Assembly (NCBI GenBank): GCA_002427545.1
Contig: DIRM01000046.1
Span: forward strand, 12,161-76,160
Direction of reading: 5' to 3'
Length of the DNA stretch: 64,000 nt
Source: Mageeibacillus sp. UBA5436
GTDB lineage: Bacteria > Bacillota > Clostridia > Saccharofermentanales > DTU023
The position numbers and the translations under genes are program-made. Below, in pieces: positions 9,535 through 18,598 of this stretch (position 1 is the stretch's first letter; each line of letters starts with the position of its first letter). The notes beneath the pieces were generated by a model. That model did not search any database. It saw only the letters and a list, made by a program, of their open reading frames with translations, and was not told the DNA's origin.

Positions 9535-10620
9535 ATGAAAAAACAAAATGTATTTGTAAAAAATCAAAAGGACAAAGATAAAAATTTAGATTTTGTTAAG
9601 TCTGAATATAATATTAATGAAATAGACAAAAAAAAGGTACCAGCTTGGTTATTTCCTTTATTTTTTATTTTGCTGATTTTAGCTTTGTTAATTTTCCTTT
9701 TGCCCAAATATATTAATATTTATCAAACAAAATCAGAAGAACAAAATTCTATACAAAATGATTTTTTGATAAATGCAAATTCTGTTGTTCAGAGTAAATA
9801 TGCTAGAATTTATAATAACCCCTCTGTGGAAGGCAATACAATAATTACTGTTTTATTTAATGAACCGCTTAAATTAATTTCAGAAAAAAAAGAAAACGGA
9901 TTTTATGCTGTTAAAACCTATGATGGCATAGAAGGATATATTCAAGAAAAGAATATAACATTTGATCTTAATTCTATTCAATCAGATAGCATTACAAATC
10001 AGGTGATTGTTGTAAATGGGGATAAATCAATTTTATCGGATGCATCTAATGGTAATATTATGGCTGTTGCACCGATGGGAAGTATACTTTATGCAGATTA
10101 TGTAACGGAACAAGTTGTACGAGTTGTTTTACCAGATAATCAAATTGGTTGGCTCAATCGAGAAAATGTAGTCGTTTTTTCCATAAATGAAAAAATTCCA
10201 GCCGCTGAAGAAAAACAAGCCGATATTTTTACATCTAGTGCACTCAAGTTTCTTAATGTGCCATATATACCCTTTGGATTGAGTTTAGACGGCATTGATA
10301 TGCCAGGTGTTATTTATCTTGCTGCTTATACTAATGGGCTGGATATGCCCCGTTTAATCGAAGAACAGGCCGAATCTGGATATCAAATTTCTTTTGAAAG
10401 AGATACAGATAATTTCCCTTATATTGAAGGTTTTAAAGTTGGTGATTTACTTTTCTTTTCGGATTCATCTGGTAAAAAAATAGAATCGGTTGGTGTTTTT
10501 TTGGGAGAAGATAATATTCTGTATGGCTTTGGTAATCAGAGTAAAATTGAAATTGTTAGTTTGAATAGTAATGAAAAATTATTTAAAGAATTACAAGTTG
10601 TCCGCAGATTATTTGAATAA
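9535..10620 (+). CDS. Membrane-anchored SH3 protein with a catalytically dead NlpC/P60 fold
   Basis: The 361-residue protein has a charged cytoplasmic N-terminus, one membrane helix (about 37-59), two bacterial SH3-like repeats (about 80-145 and 150-225) and a C-terminal NlpC/P60-like domain (about 232-361). NlpC/P60 enzymes are wall peptidases with a Cys-His-(His/Asn) triad. Here the fold landmarks are kept (ALKFLNVPY, DMPGVIYL, VGDLLFFS, ESVGVFLG). The catalytic Cys is Met256, the His is Ser318 and the third polar residue is Tyr330. It is therefore a probable peptidoglycan-binding pseudoenzyme. The gene starts three bases after acpS, with no clear ribosome site, and is probably translated in that operon. 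The domain call is from motif reading only. Confidence 0.72.
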   Translation: MKKQNVFVKNQKDKDKNLDFVKSEYNINEIDKKKVPAWLFPLFFILLILALLIFLLPKYINIYQTKSEEQNSIQNDFLINANSVVQSKYARIYNNPSVEGNTIITVLFNEPLKLISEKKENGFYAVKTYDGIEGYIQEKNITFDLNSIQSDSITNQVIVVNGDKSILSDASNGNIMAVAPMGSILYADYVTEQVVRVVLPDNQIGWLNRENVVVFSINEKIPAAEEKQADIFTSSALKFLNVPYIPFGLSLDGIDMPGVIYLAAYTNGLDMPRLIEEQAESGYQISFERDTDNFPYIEGFKVGDLLFFSDSSGKKIESVGVFLGEDNILYGFGNQSKIEIVSLNSNEKLFKELQVVRRLFE

Positions 10621-10685
10621 GTTATATCTGAAGATTAGATTTCCAAAAATAACAAAAAAAGAAGTCAAGTAAATCAAAAAAAGAT

Positions 10686-10714
10686 TTGACAAGACTTGAT
10701 TTCATTGGTATTAT
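10686..10714 (+). promoter_or_regulatory. Strong promoter of the tRNA-Met/tRNA-Glu pair
   Basis: A consensus TTGACA (10686-10691), a 17-base spacer and TATTAT (10709-10714) with TG one base upstream are visible. The start lies about 25 bases before the first tRNA. Confidence 0.85.
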
Positions 10715-10743
10715 CATTAAGCGTTTTAAAAATGCATAGGCAC

Positions 10744-10820
10744 GGCGGCGTAGCTCAGCTGGCCAGAGCACTCGGTTCATACCCGGACGGTCGTAAGTTC
10801 AAATCTTACCGCCGCTACCA
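10744..10820 (+). tRNA. tRNA-Met (CAT), elongator type
   Basis: The 77-base cloverleaf has an encoded CCA end. The acceptor stem GGCGGCG pairs with CGCCGCT (G1-U72 wobble), the anticodon loop is TTCATAC and the T-stem GTAAG/CTTAC is perfect. The anticodon stem has a C27-A43 mismatch and a U28-G42 pair. I see no feature of an initiator tRNA, because the first pair is not mismatched in the usual C1-A72 way. Elongator is inferred. Confidence 0.9.
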
Positions 10821-10824
10821 AAAT

Positions 10825-10899
10825 GGCCCGTTGGTCAAGAGGTTAAGACACCGCCCTTTCACGGCGGAATCAGGGGTTCGATTCCCCTACGGGTCACCA
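10825..10899 (+). tRNA. tRNA-Glu (TTC)
   Basis: The 75-base cloverleaf has an encoded CCA end. The acceptor stem is GGCCCGT/ACGGGTC, the anticodon arm CCGCC-CTTTCAC-GGCGG and the T-arm AGGGG-TTCGATT-CCCCT. It lies four bases after tRNA-Met in the same transcript. Confidence 0.95.
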
Positions 10900-10902
10900 A
10901 CT

Positions 10903-10941
10903 AATAGCCTGTACGCCTTGTGTAATACAGGCTATTTTGTT
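10903..10941 (+). terminator. Terminator after the tRNA pair
   Basis: AATAGCCTGTA (10903-10913) pairs with TACAGGCTATT (10926-10936) and is followed by TTGTTTG. It begins three bases after the tRNA-Glu CCA. Confidence 0.85.
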
Positions 10942-10993
10942 TGACTATTAAGAAAAAACTACTTTTTGAATATATGGAGTGGAGGTGGAATAA

Positions 10994-11191
10994 ATGGCTA
11001 AATGTGAGATATGCCAAAAAGATATTAATTATGGTAGAAAGATAAGAATTACACGTTCTCAAATTTCACGTCGTGCACTTAGACAACAACATGCCAATGT
11101 TAAGCGTGTTAGCGTCATGGTAGACGGTACACCACGTAAAATGAATGTATGTACTCGTTGCCTCCGTTCTGATAAAGTTGAACGTGCATAA
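10994..11191 (+). CDS. rpmB: 50S ribosomal protein L28
   Basis: This 65-residue basic protein of the large subunit starts MAKCEICQKD and contains the L28 core SRRALRQQHANVKR and RCLRSDKVERA. Two CxxC pairs (C4/C7 and a pair in NVCTRCLR) show the zinc-binding form. A strong GGAGGTGG ribosome site at about 10981-10988 precedes the ATG. It is monocistronic. Confidence 0.96.
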   Translation: MAKCEICQKDINYGRKIRITRSQISRRALRQQHANVKRVSVMVDGTPRKMNVCTRCLRSDKVERA

Positions 11192-11212
11192 TTTATTTTA
11201 TTGAATTTCTTT

Positions 11213-11243
11213 AGCTCGGTACCATGGTATCGAGCTTTTTTTG
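11213..11243 (+). terminator. Terminator of rpmB
   Basis: AGCTCGGTACC (11213-11223) pairs with GGTATCGAGCT (11226-11236, one G-U) and is followed by a T run. Confidence 0.88.
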
Positions 11244-11361
11244 TTTAGACATTCTAACTTCCTTTCTGTCATCTAGAATTAATCCGTAAAATTAGGTAAA
11301 ATATGTTTTCATTATGGAATCATTTAAGATTAAAATAACTTTCATGAAAGAAGGCAAATTT

Positions 11362-12030
11362 ATGAATATATTAAAACTAAAAAACACAATTAATGTCAGA
11401 AGACTTAGCTTGCTCTTTATAACATTAATTTTGTGTTTTAGTTTAGTTGCATGTAGTAAAGAAAAATCTGATAGTATTGAATCTAATCCATCGGAACAAA
11501 ATCAAGAAAGTGATTCAGCTGACTTGATACCTCAAGAAAAAAAATTGGATACACAAGTTGAGCCAATTGATACCGTTAAAGAAATCACGGATGCTGATAT
11601 GATTGATTCAATAATAAGGGATCAAACCGAAATAGGTGATTTAGAAAAAAGTAAAGACAATAAAGGGATCCATTTAATTTTGAAACAAGATAAAGAATTG
11701 GTATCTGTTCCTATGGACTATCCTTTTGCAAATTGGCTTTCAGAACAAAAAAAACCTGTTTTGTTTGAATGTATAGCAGATTATTCAAAACCTGCACAAG
11801 AATCATTGCCCTATTTATACGGCATTGCGGATCATTATCAAGATAAACTTCTGGTTTGCGTAGTAGATGTTACTGAAGCAAAAGATTTAATTGACATGCT
11901 GGAATTAAAATACGTTCCTTCATTTTTCGTCTCTAAAGATTTAAATGTTTTTCAAATAGCCACAAGCTTTGATCTCTATGCCAATCCAAGCTTAATAGAT
12001 AATATTGAGCAAGTATTAAATAAAGAATAA
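11362..12030 (+). CDS. Lipoprotein with a thioredoxin fold lacking the CxxC motif
   Basis: The 222-residue protein starts with a signal peptide and the lipobox LVAC, so it should be lipid-anchored outside the membrane. An acidic Ser/Glu/Asp linker follows. The last 110 residues look like a thioredoxin fold: PVLFECIADYSKPAQESLP, then a central strand (LLVCVVDV) and the cis-Pro strand LKYVPSFFV (Pro186). The redox motif CxPC is replaced by S142-K-P-A145, so disulphide exchange is not expected. The ATG at 11362 has AGAAGG seven bases upstream. In-frame ATGs at 11314 and 11344 would lengthen the signal peptide without a good ribosome site. The ABC exporter genes follow within 30 bases and are probably in the same operon. 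Confidence 0.68.
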   Translation: MNILKLKNTINVRRLSLLFITLILCFSLVACSKEKSDSIESNPSEQNQESDSADLIPQEKKLDTQVEPIDTVKEITDADMIDSIIRDQTEIGDLEKSKDNKGIHLILKQDKELVSVPMDYPFANWLSEQKKPVLFECIADYSKPAQESLPYLYGIADHYQDKLLVCVVDVTEAKDLIDMLELKYVPSFFVSKDLNVFQIATSFDLYANPSLIDNIEQVLNKE

Positions 12031-12057
12031 ATACATTATTTTTTAACATGTTTTATT

Positions 12058-13851
12058 ATGAAAACTTGTATAAATCGATTAAAACCATATCATGGCAGAA
12101 TAATATTGGGCCAAATTTTTAAGTTTACAGAGGTTATCCTAGAATTAATTGTTCCACTTTTAATAGGTAAAATGGTTGATTTAGGAATTAGCAATCGTGA
12201 TCAAAATTTAATTATCAAATATGCATTTATCTGCCTTGGATTAGCCATATTAGGATTATGCTCAGCTCTCGTTTGCCAATATCAGGCTTCTGTTGTTTCT
12301 CAATCTTACGGTACTGAATTAAGAAATGATCTTTTTTCTCACATTTTAAAAATGCAAGTAAAAGATGTTTCTAAAATGGGACGTTCATCTTTAATTACTA
12401 GATTGACATCTGATATTCAAACGCTACAACAGGGCGTGGCCATGTTGATTCGTCTCGTGCCACGTACGCCTTTCCTTTGTATAGGAATCATTATCATGGT
12501 TGGCTTTATTAATCCTAAATTTATTTGGGCTTTTTTACTGGCTGTTCTAATTTTTGTTTTTATTATTATTTTAATTACGAGAAAAATGTTGCCTTTAATT
12601 AAAACATCACAAAAGCAAACGGACGGTTTGATTAATCGTGTGATTGAATTATTGTCTGGTATTAAAATTATTCGTGCCGTTGTCAAAAGTGAAGAAAAAG
12701 GCAAACAATTTTATGATTTGAATGATGAGATAGCAGCGATTATGGAAAAAATCGGTTTTTATTCTGCTTTACTTAATCCATTGACATTATTAGCATTGAA
12801 TTTAATCGGTGTATTTATTTTATGGATGTCAGGCTATCAGATGCGAATAGGTAATTTACGAAGTGGTGATATTATTGCTTTGATTAATTACTTGACTATG
12901 TTATTGACTGCTTTAACAGTATTTTTGAATTTGGTCTTACTTTATACAAGAGTTTTTGCTAGTTCTGCTCGTTTAGAAGAAGCTTTGTTAACTGTAGAAA
13001 GACCGAGTTTTGATTTAGAAGAATCTTCAGAACCAAAAGAAACATCTATTCAAGAACCATTTGAGAATAGTATAAAATTTACAAATGTAAATTTTGCTTT
13101 TCCTGATAGCCCTGAGTTTTTGTTTGAAAACTTTTCTTTTACTTTGCCTGCAGGTAAATCATTAAGTATAATCGGTCCGACTGGTTCTGGTAAATCAAGT
13201 TTGGCTTATATATTAGAAAGACAATATGATATTCAATCTGGTGCCATAGATATTCTGGGCAAAGAAATTCGTCAATATACGGAAACCGAATTATTGAATA
13301 CCATTCAAATTGTTCCACAAGCTTCTTATTTATTTTCAGGTACATTAAGAGAGAGTTTGTGTTTAGGTATGTCCGATATAGAAGATGAACAAATATGGCA
13401 GGCCTTAGAGATTGCGCAGGCGGCTGACTTTGTTAAGAAAGATGTTTCTGGCTTAAACAAAGTCGTTCAAAGAGGTGGTAGCAATTTTTCGGGAGGTCAA
13501 AAACAACGATTAGCGATTGCCAGAGCTTTATTAAGAAAAACAAAAGTAATTGTATTTGATGATACGTCGAGTGCATTGGACTTAGCAACAGATGCAGCTC
13601 TTCAAAAAGCTTTGCGTAACAGTCCGCAATTTAAGGATTATTGTTTTATTACCATCACACAAAGAATTTCAACTGCCAGACGTTCAGATCTCATTTTATT
13701 GTTAGATAATGGTGAAAAGGTTGGCTTTGGCAGTCATCAGGAATTATTAGAAAATAATACTTTATATCAAGAAATTTATGATTCTCAAATTGCACAAGAA
13801 AAAAATTATGATGAAAATATAGTGGAGTTGGCAAATGCAAAAAGAAAATAA
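12058..13851 (+). CDS. ABC exporter half-transporter, subunit with degenerate catalytic Glu
   Basis: The 597-residue chain has an N-terminal six-helix ABC exporter domain (about 1-310) and a C-terminal ATPase. Walker A is GPTGSGKS (373-380) and the signature FSGGQ (477-481) is canonical. Walker B ends in FDD, with Asp502 where the catalytic Glu normally stands. This is the TM287-like half of heterodimeric exporters, in which one ATP site is regulatory. Its partner overlaps it by 17 bases. The substrate is unknown; drugs, lipids or peptides are all possible. No Shine-Dalgarno is seen at the ATG, although the reading fits the family start. Confidence 0.9.
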   Translation: MKTCINRLKPYHGRIILGQIFKFTEVILELIVPLLIGKMVDLGISNRDQNLIIKYAFICLGLAILGLCSALVCQYQASVVSQSYGTELRNDLFSHILKMQVKDVSKMGRSSLITRLTSDIQTLQQGVAMLIRLVPRTPFLCIGIIIMVGFINPKFIWAFLLAVLIFVFIIILITRKMLPLIKTSQKQTDGLINRVIELLSGIKIIRAVVKSEEKGKQFYDLNDEIAAIMEKIGFYSALLNPLTLLALNLIGVFILWMSGYQMRIGNLRSGDIIALINYLTMLLTALTVFLNLVLLYTRVFASSARLEEALLTVERPSFDLEESSEPKETSIQEPFENSIKFTNVNFAFPDSPEFLFENFSFTLPAGKSLSIIGPTGSGKSSLAYILERQYDIQSGAIDILGKEIRQYTETELLNTIQIVPQASYLFSGTLRESLCLGMSDIEDEQIWQALEIAQAADFVKKDVSGLNKVVQRGGSNFSGGQKQRLAIARALLRKTKVIVFDDTSSALDLATDAALQKALRNSPQFKDYCFITITQRISTARRSDLILLLDNGEKVGFGSHQELLENNTLYQEIYDSQIAQEKNYDENIVELANAKRK

Positions 13852-15592
13852 ACAACAGTCAACTGCGCTTAACTTTTTAATGAAGAGAATGTTTAAATAC
13901 CCATTTAAACTTTTTTCTATAATATTATTTGCTTTATTAGGAAATATCCTCATACTTTTAGGCCCTAAATTAATGGGTGATGCTATAGATATGCTAGCTC
14001 AAGATAAAGGGTATATTTCCAATGAGCTTTGGAAATTATTGGGCATATTAATTATTATTTATGTATTGGCTTCCTTTTTTCAATGGTTACTTGGACATAT
14101 TAGTAGTTTAATATCTGCAAATGTTATAAAAGATTTGAGAAAAGAAATATACTATCATCTAAATTATCTTTCACTTAATTTTTTCCATCATACGTCATAT
14201 GGCGATATAACGGCTATGATGAGTACGGATATCGATCAAGTTAATGATGGCTTAATTAATGGATTACCTCAACTTTTTTCTGGTATTGTAAGTTTAATTG
14301 GCTCTATCTATTTTATGTTTAGCATAAGTTGGAAAGTTGCTTTGGTCATCATTTGCTTAATTCCAGCCATTTCTTTTGTTTCTGAAATGATTAGTAGGAA
14401 TTCCTTTAATATGTATCGACTTGAGGCCGAACAAAGAGCAAGGCTAAATGGTTTTTCTGAAGAAATTATTACAGAACATAAATTAGCAAGAACTTTGCAA
14501 GCTTCAAAAGACGTTATACCCCAATATAAAGAAATGAATGAAGAACTTTATACCTATGGACAAAAAGCGCAATTTTATTCTGCTTTAGTTAATCCGTCAA
14601 CTCGCTTAATTAACGCTATTTCTTATATTTCATGTGGTAGTTTTGCAGCGATTTTGGCTATTCGTGGCGAATTGACAGTCGGTCAAGTTGGTAGCTTATT
14701 ATTTTATACAAATCAATTTTCTAAACCCATTAATCTTATTACAGAAATTATTTCACAAGTTCAAGCTTCTTTGGCTTCTGCTTATAGAATCTATGAATTA
14801 TTACAAGTTGAACCAACAGAAATAGAAAATAAAGAAACACCGAAATTTCAATTTGAAAATGGCGAGATTGATTTTGAACAAGTTTATTTTTCTTATATAC
14901 CAACTGAGCCCTTGATTAAGAATTTAAATATTAAAATCCCGGCCAAATCAAAAGTCGCTATTGTTGGACCAACAGGGGCGGGTAAGACAACATTAGTTAA
15001 TTTATTAATGCGCTTTTATGAGCTTGATCAAGGTCAAATTATTGTTGACGGTCAATCCATTTCGAATGTAACTAGAGATAGTATCCGAAAATCTTTTGGT
15101 ATGGTTTTACAAGAAGTTTGGCTTTTTGAAGGAACTGTTTTTGAGAATTTAACATTTGCTAATCCGGATGTCCCAAGAGAAAAAGTTATTCAAATCTGTA
15201 AAGATATGGAAGCAGATTCCTTTATTCGCCGCTTAGAGAATGGTTATGATACTGTTATTAATGCCAAAACATCTTTATCACAAGGGCAAAAGCAATTATT
15301 GACTGTGGCTCGTGTCATGATTCAAAATCCTAAAATGGTTATTTTAGATGAGGCAACATCAGCAATTGATACAGTGACAGAGATGCGTGTTCAAAAAGCT
15401 TTTGATAAAATGATGCAAAATCGCACTAGCTTTATTATTGCTCATAGACTTTCCACAATCTTGGATGCAGAAATAATCCTTGTGATGAATGAAGGAAATA
15501 TTGTTGAAAAAGGCAATTTCAAATCTTTAATGCAAAAGGATACTTTGTTTAAACATATTTATAACAGTCAATTTAAAGATGAATTGATTTAA
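13835..15592 (+). CDS. ABC exporter half-transporter, catalytic subunit
   Basis: The 585-residue partner of the gene before it has an exporter membrane domain (about 20-330). Its ATPase has Walker A GPTGAGKT (378-385) and Walker B VILDE with the normal catalytic Glu506. Its signature is LSQGQ (481-485) instead of LSGGQ. This is the expected complement of TM287/288-type heterodimers: the catalytic Glu of this chain works with the good signature of the other, and the second site is degenerate. The start at 13835 has GTGGAG about eight bases upstream and lies inside the preceding gene, which indicates coupled translation. The substrate cannot be told from sequence. Confidence 0.92.
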   Translation: MQKENKQQSTALNFLMKRMFKYPFKLFSIILFALLGNILILLGPKLMGDAIDMLAQDKGYISNELWKLLGILIIIYVLASFFQWLLGHISSLISANVIKDLRKEIYYHLNYLSLNFFHHTSYGDITAMMSTDIDQVNDGLINGLPQLFSGIVSLIGSIYFMFSISWKVALVIICLIPAISFVSEMISRNSFNMYRLEAEQRARLNGFSEEIITEHKLARTLQASKDVIPQYKEMNEELYTYGQKAQFYSALVNPSTRLINAISYISCGSFAAILAIRGELTVGQVGSLLFYTNQFSKPINLITEIISQVQASLASAYRIYELLQVEPTEIENKETPKFQFENGEIDFEQVYFSYIPTEPLIKNLNIKIPAKSKVAIVGPTGAGKTTLVNLLMRFYELDQGQIIVDGQSISNVTRDSIRKSFGMVLQEVWLFEGTVFENLTFANPDVPREKVIQICKDMEADSFIRRLENGYDTVINAKTSLSQGQKQLLTVARVMIQNPKMVILDEATSAIDTVTEMRVQKAFDKMMQNRTSFIIAHRLSTILDAEIILVMNEGNIVEKGNFKSLMQKDTLFKHIYNSQFKDELI

Positions 15593-15745
15593 TGTTTTTT
15601 CTTTTTATATTGTCGTAATTTCATTAAACTGTTAAATTAATAAGTATGATTATTAATTAGCTAACTTAAAATATTTTCAATTAGACAATAGTCTTTTTTT
15701 GCTAGGGCTATTGTTAATAGCATGTCAAATAGTTAGAGGTTTATT

Positions 15746-16783
15746 ATGACAAAAAAATTAATTTTTAAAACAAATCAAAATGAAGAAGTTTATCAGTACA
15801 CTTTAAAAAATCAAAATGGAATGCAAGTTGATCTCCTGAATCTTGGAGCCTGTTTACTATCTATTTATGTTCCCGATAAAAATGGAAATTCAATTGATGT
15901 TATTTTAGGACATGAAAAAGTTGAAACATACGAACAAAACCCAACTTATCAAGGGGCGATTATAGGACGTTATGCCAATCGAATTGGAAATGCAACCTTT
16001 GATTTTCATGGTAAAAAAATTGAATTAGAAAAAAATTCAGTTAATCATCATTTGCATAGTGAATCGGTAGGGTTTAATTATCGTGTATGGCAAGAACTAC
16101 AGTTTAATACAGATAGCATTACCTTTGGAATTCAAGCGCCAGACGGTGAAGGAAATTATCCAGGTGATATTGATTGTCAGGTAACCTATCAATTGACAGA
16201 AAATAATGGATTAATTATAGAATATTCTGCAAAAACAAAAACAGAAACTGTTGCTAATCTGACCAATCATTCTTACTTTAATTTAAATGCTTCAAATAAT
16301 TCGAATATTCTAAATCATATTGTAAAAATCAATTCAAATAAAATTACGGATGTCGATGCAGATTCTATACCAACAGGTGAAATTAAAGATATTACTGGCA
16401 CAGCATTTGATTTTACTCAGCCTAAAGCGATTGGACAAAATATTGATGATGATAATTATCTTTTGAAAAATGCAGGAGGCTACGATCATAATTATGTTTT
16501 AGATGCAAGTGATGAAGCACAAATAACGGTTTATTCTCCTGAAACAGGCATTGAAATGGACGTATTTACGAATAGTCCAGGAGTACAATTTTATACAGGC
16601 AATGGTATAAATGGGCAATTTGTGGGAAAAGAAGGTTATGCATATCCACATAGAGCAGGTGTTTGCTTTGAAACACAATTTTACCCAGATGCTGTTAATC
16701 ATCAAAACTTTCCAAGTCCTTATTTAACAGCAGATAAACCACAACATTTTGAAACCGAATATCGATTCTCAGTTAAAGAATAA
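15746..16783 (+). CDS. galM: Aldose 1-epimerase (mutarotase)
   Basis: The 345-residue cytoplasmic enzyme interconverts alpha and beta anomers of galactose or glucose. It has family landmarks GAIIGRYANRIGNATF, NHHLHSE (the HLHGG-like catalytic His region), the second His in NLTNHSYFNL, YDHNYVLD and PHRAGVCFETQFYPDAVN with the catalytic Glu. The length is normal. The ATG has AGAGGT upstream. It stands alone between an upstream leader with two alternative small hairpins (about 15683-15714) and a bidirectional terminator. No other galactose gene is nearby. Confidence 0.95.
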   Translation: MTKKLIFKTNQNEEVYQYTLKNQNGMQVDLLNLGACLLSIYVPDKNGNSIDVILGHEKVETYEQNPTYQGAIIGRYANRIGNATFDFHGKKIELEKNSVNHHLHSESVGFNYRVWQELQFNTDSITFGIQAPDGEGNYPGDIDCQVTYQLTENNGLIIEYSAKTKTETVANLTNHSYFNLNASNNSNILNHIVKINSNKITDVDADSIPTGEIKDITGTAFDFTQPKAIGQNIDDDNYLLKNAGGYDHNYVLDASDEAQITVYSPETGIEMDVFTNSPGVQFYTGNGINGQFVGKEGYAYPHRAGVCFETQFYPDAVNHQNFPSPYLTADKPQHFETEYRFSVKE

Positions 16784-16808
16784 GTTAATATTATTTAAGT
16801 TAACAAAT

Positions 16809-16838
16809 AAAGCCGAAAGAATTTTCTTTCGGCTTTTT
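16809..16838. terminator. Bidirectional terminator between galM and glnS
   Basis: AAGCCGAAAGAA (16810-16821) pairs with TTCTTTCGGCTT (16824-16835), with T residues after it on plus and A residues before it. The glnS stop on the minus strand is 18 bases away. Confidence 0.85.
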
Positions 16839-16855
16839 GTTAGTAAAAATTTTTA

Positions 16856-18562
16856 TTATTTATTGGGTTTATAAGTTTCTCTTAGGGAAACAGCCCGATT
16901 AAATACGGGTTTATCTGGAGTAGAGTCTTTATTATCTTCAATAAAATAACCTTGTCTCATAAATTGGAATGCCTTGCCTTTGTTTTCTTCATTTAAAATC
17001 CATGGTTCAATTTTAGCATTTTGAATAATAGTTAAGGACTCTGGATTAATCAATTCATGATAATCTTGATCTGAACTACCGGGATCTGCAACAGAAAACA
17101 GATTTTCATAAATGCGAATTTCTGAATCAACAGCATCCTCTGTGCCAACCCAATGAATAGTACCTCTGATTTTTCGACCATCAGTTGCCTTACCACCTTT
17201 TGATTCAGGATCATATTCAGCTGTTACAGCTACAATATTACCAGAATCATCTGTGATATGGCCTGTACATTTAACGATATAAGCACCGCGTAAACGAACT
17301 TCATTACCTTCATAAAGACGATGATATTTCTTTGGTGGATCAATCGCATAGTCATTTTTTTCAATCCAAATCTCTTTTGAGAAAGTCATTTCATGGCTTC
17401 CAAGCTCAGGTTTATAAGGAAAGTTTTGTACTTCTACAGATTCCTTTTGCTCTTCTGGATAATTGGTGATAATTAATTTAATAGGATCGAGTACAGCAGA
17501 ACCACGTAAAGCATGATCATTTAAATCTTCACGTAAACAAAATTCTAAAAAGTCATGACTGACCATAGAATCAACTTTAGAGATACCAACTCTTTCACAA
17601 AAATTACGAATCGATTGTGCTGTATAACCACGGCGACGCAAACCACCAATGGTTGGCATACGTGGATCATCCCAACCATTGACTATATTTTCTTCAACTA
17701 AAGTACGCAATTTTCTTTTGCTCAGAACTGTATTTTCAATATTTAAACGAGAAAATTCAATTTGGCGTGGTTTATAAGGAACGCTACAATTTTCTACAAA
17801 CCAATTATATAAAGGACGATGATCTTCGAATTCTAATGAACAAAGTGAATGCGTAATTCCTTCAATGGCATCTTCAATAGGATGAGCAAAATCATACATA
17901 GGATAGATGCACCAGGTATCGCCAGTACGATGATGAGTTTCATGGGCAATACGATAAATGACAGGGTCACGCATATTCATATTACCAGCAGACATGTCAA
18001 TTTTGGCTCGTAAAGTCATTTTGCCATTTTCAAATTCACCAGCACGCATACGTTTAAATAAATCAAGATTTTCAGCGATTGATCGATCACGATAAGGGCT
18101 ATTGGTACCTGGCTCTGTCAAAGTACCACGCGTTTCTCGAATTTGATCAGGAGTTAATTCGCAGACGAAAGCAAGACCTTTTTCAATTAATTCTACTGCA
18201 TATTGATACATATCTTCAAAATAATCAGAAGCAAAGTAAAAACGATCATCCCAGTCATAACCTAGCCAATGAACATCTTCTATGATGGCATCAACATATT
18301 CCACATCTTCACGAATAGGGTTGGTATCATCCATACGTAAATTACAAATTCCATTATATTTAGCAGCAGTAGCAAAATCTATGTAAATGGCTTTAGCATG
18401 ACCAATATGTAAATAACCATTTGGTTCTGGGGGAAATCTAGTATGAACAGTTCGTCCTTCGTATTGACCACCCTCGGCAAGATCTTCATCAATAAAATCA
18501 TGAATGAAATTACCAGGCATTTCAGAAGGATTTTCTAATTGATTTATTTTATTTTCAGACAT
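16856..18562 (-). CDS. glnS: Glutaminyl-tRNA synthetase
   Basis: The 568-residue class I synthetase charges tRNA-Gln directly with glutamine. It has FPPEPNGYLHIGHAKA (HIGH at 52-55), the DDTNP substrate motif and VLSKRKL (KMSKS class). The C-terminal anticodon-binding beta-barrels contain RLRGAYIVKC and KGKAFQFMRQGYF. Length and domains are those of bacterial GlnRS. Many Firmicutes lack GlnRS and use GatCAB, so its presence here is notable. It lies 36 bases downstream of gltX on the same strand with ribosome site GAGGT (18568-18572). The two enzymes are probably one operon. Confidence 0.97.
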   Translation of the reverse strand: MSENKINQLENPSEMPGNFIHDFIDEDLAEGGQYEGRTVHTRFPPEPNGYLHIGHAKAIYIDFATAAKYNGICNLRMDDTNPIREDVEYVDAIIEDVHWLGYDWDDRFYFASDYFEDMYQYAVELIEKGLAFVCELTPDQIRETRGTLTEPGTNSPYRDRSIAENLDLFKRMRAGEFENGKMTLRAKIDMSAGNMNMRDPVIYRIAHETHHRTGDTWCIYPMYDFAHPIEDAIEGITHSLCSLEFEDHRPLYNWFVENCSVPYKPRQIEFSRLNIENTVLSKRKLRTLVEENIVNGWDDPRMPTIGGLRRRGYTAQSIRNFCERVGISKVDSMVSHDFLEFCLREDLNDHALRGSAVLDPIKLIITNYPEEQKESVEVQNFPYKPELGSHEMTFSKEIWIEKNDYAIDPPKKYHRLYEGNEVRLRGAYIVKCTGHITDDSGNIVAVTAEYDPESKGGKATDGRKIRGTIHWVGTEDAVDSEIRIYENLFSVADPGSSDQDYHELINPESLTIIQNAKIEPWILNEENKGKAFQFMRQGYFIEDNKDSTPDKPVFNRAVSLRETYKPNK

Positions 18563-18598
18563 TTTATACCTCGAAATTTTCTTGTTTTTTTGTTTATC

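Noticed and set aside
10696..10944. An 82-codon open frame that would encode a GGVAQLARALGS-type protein.
   Set aside because: It runs through tRNA-Met and tRNA-Glu; such peptides are known false translations of tRNA genes.
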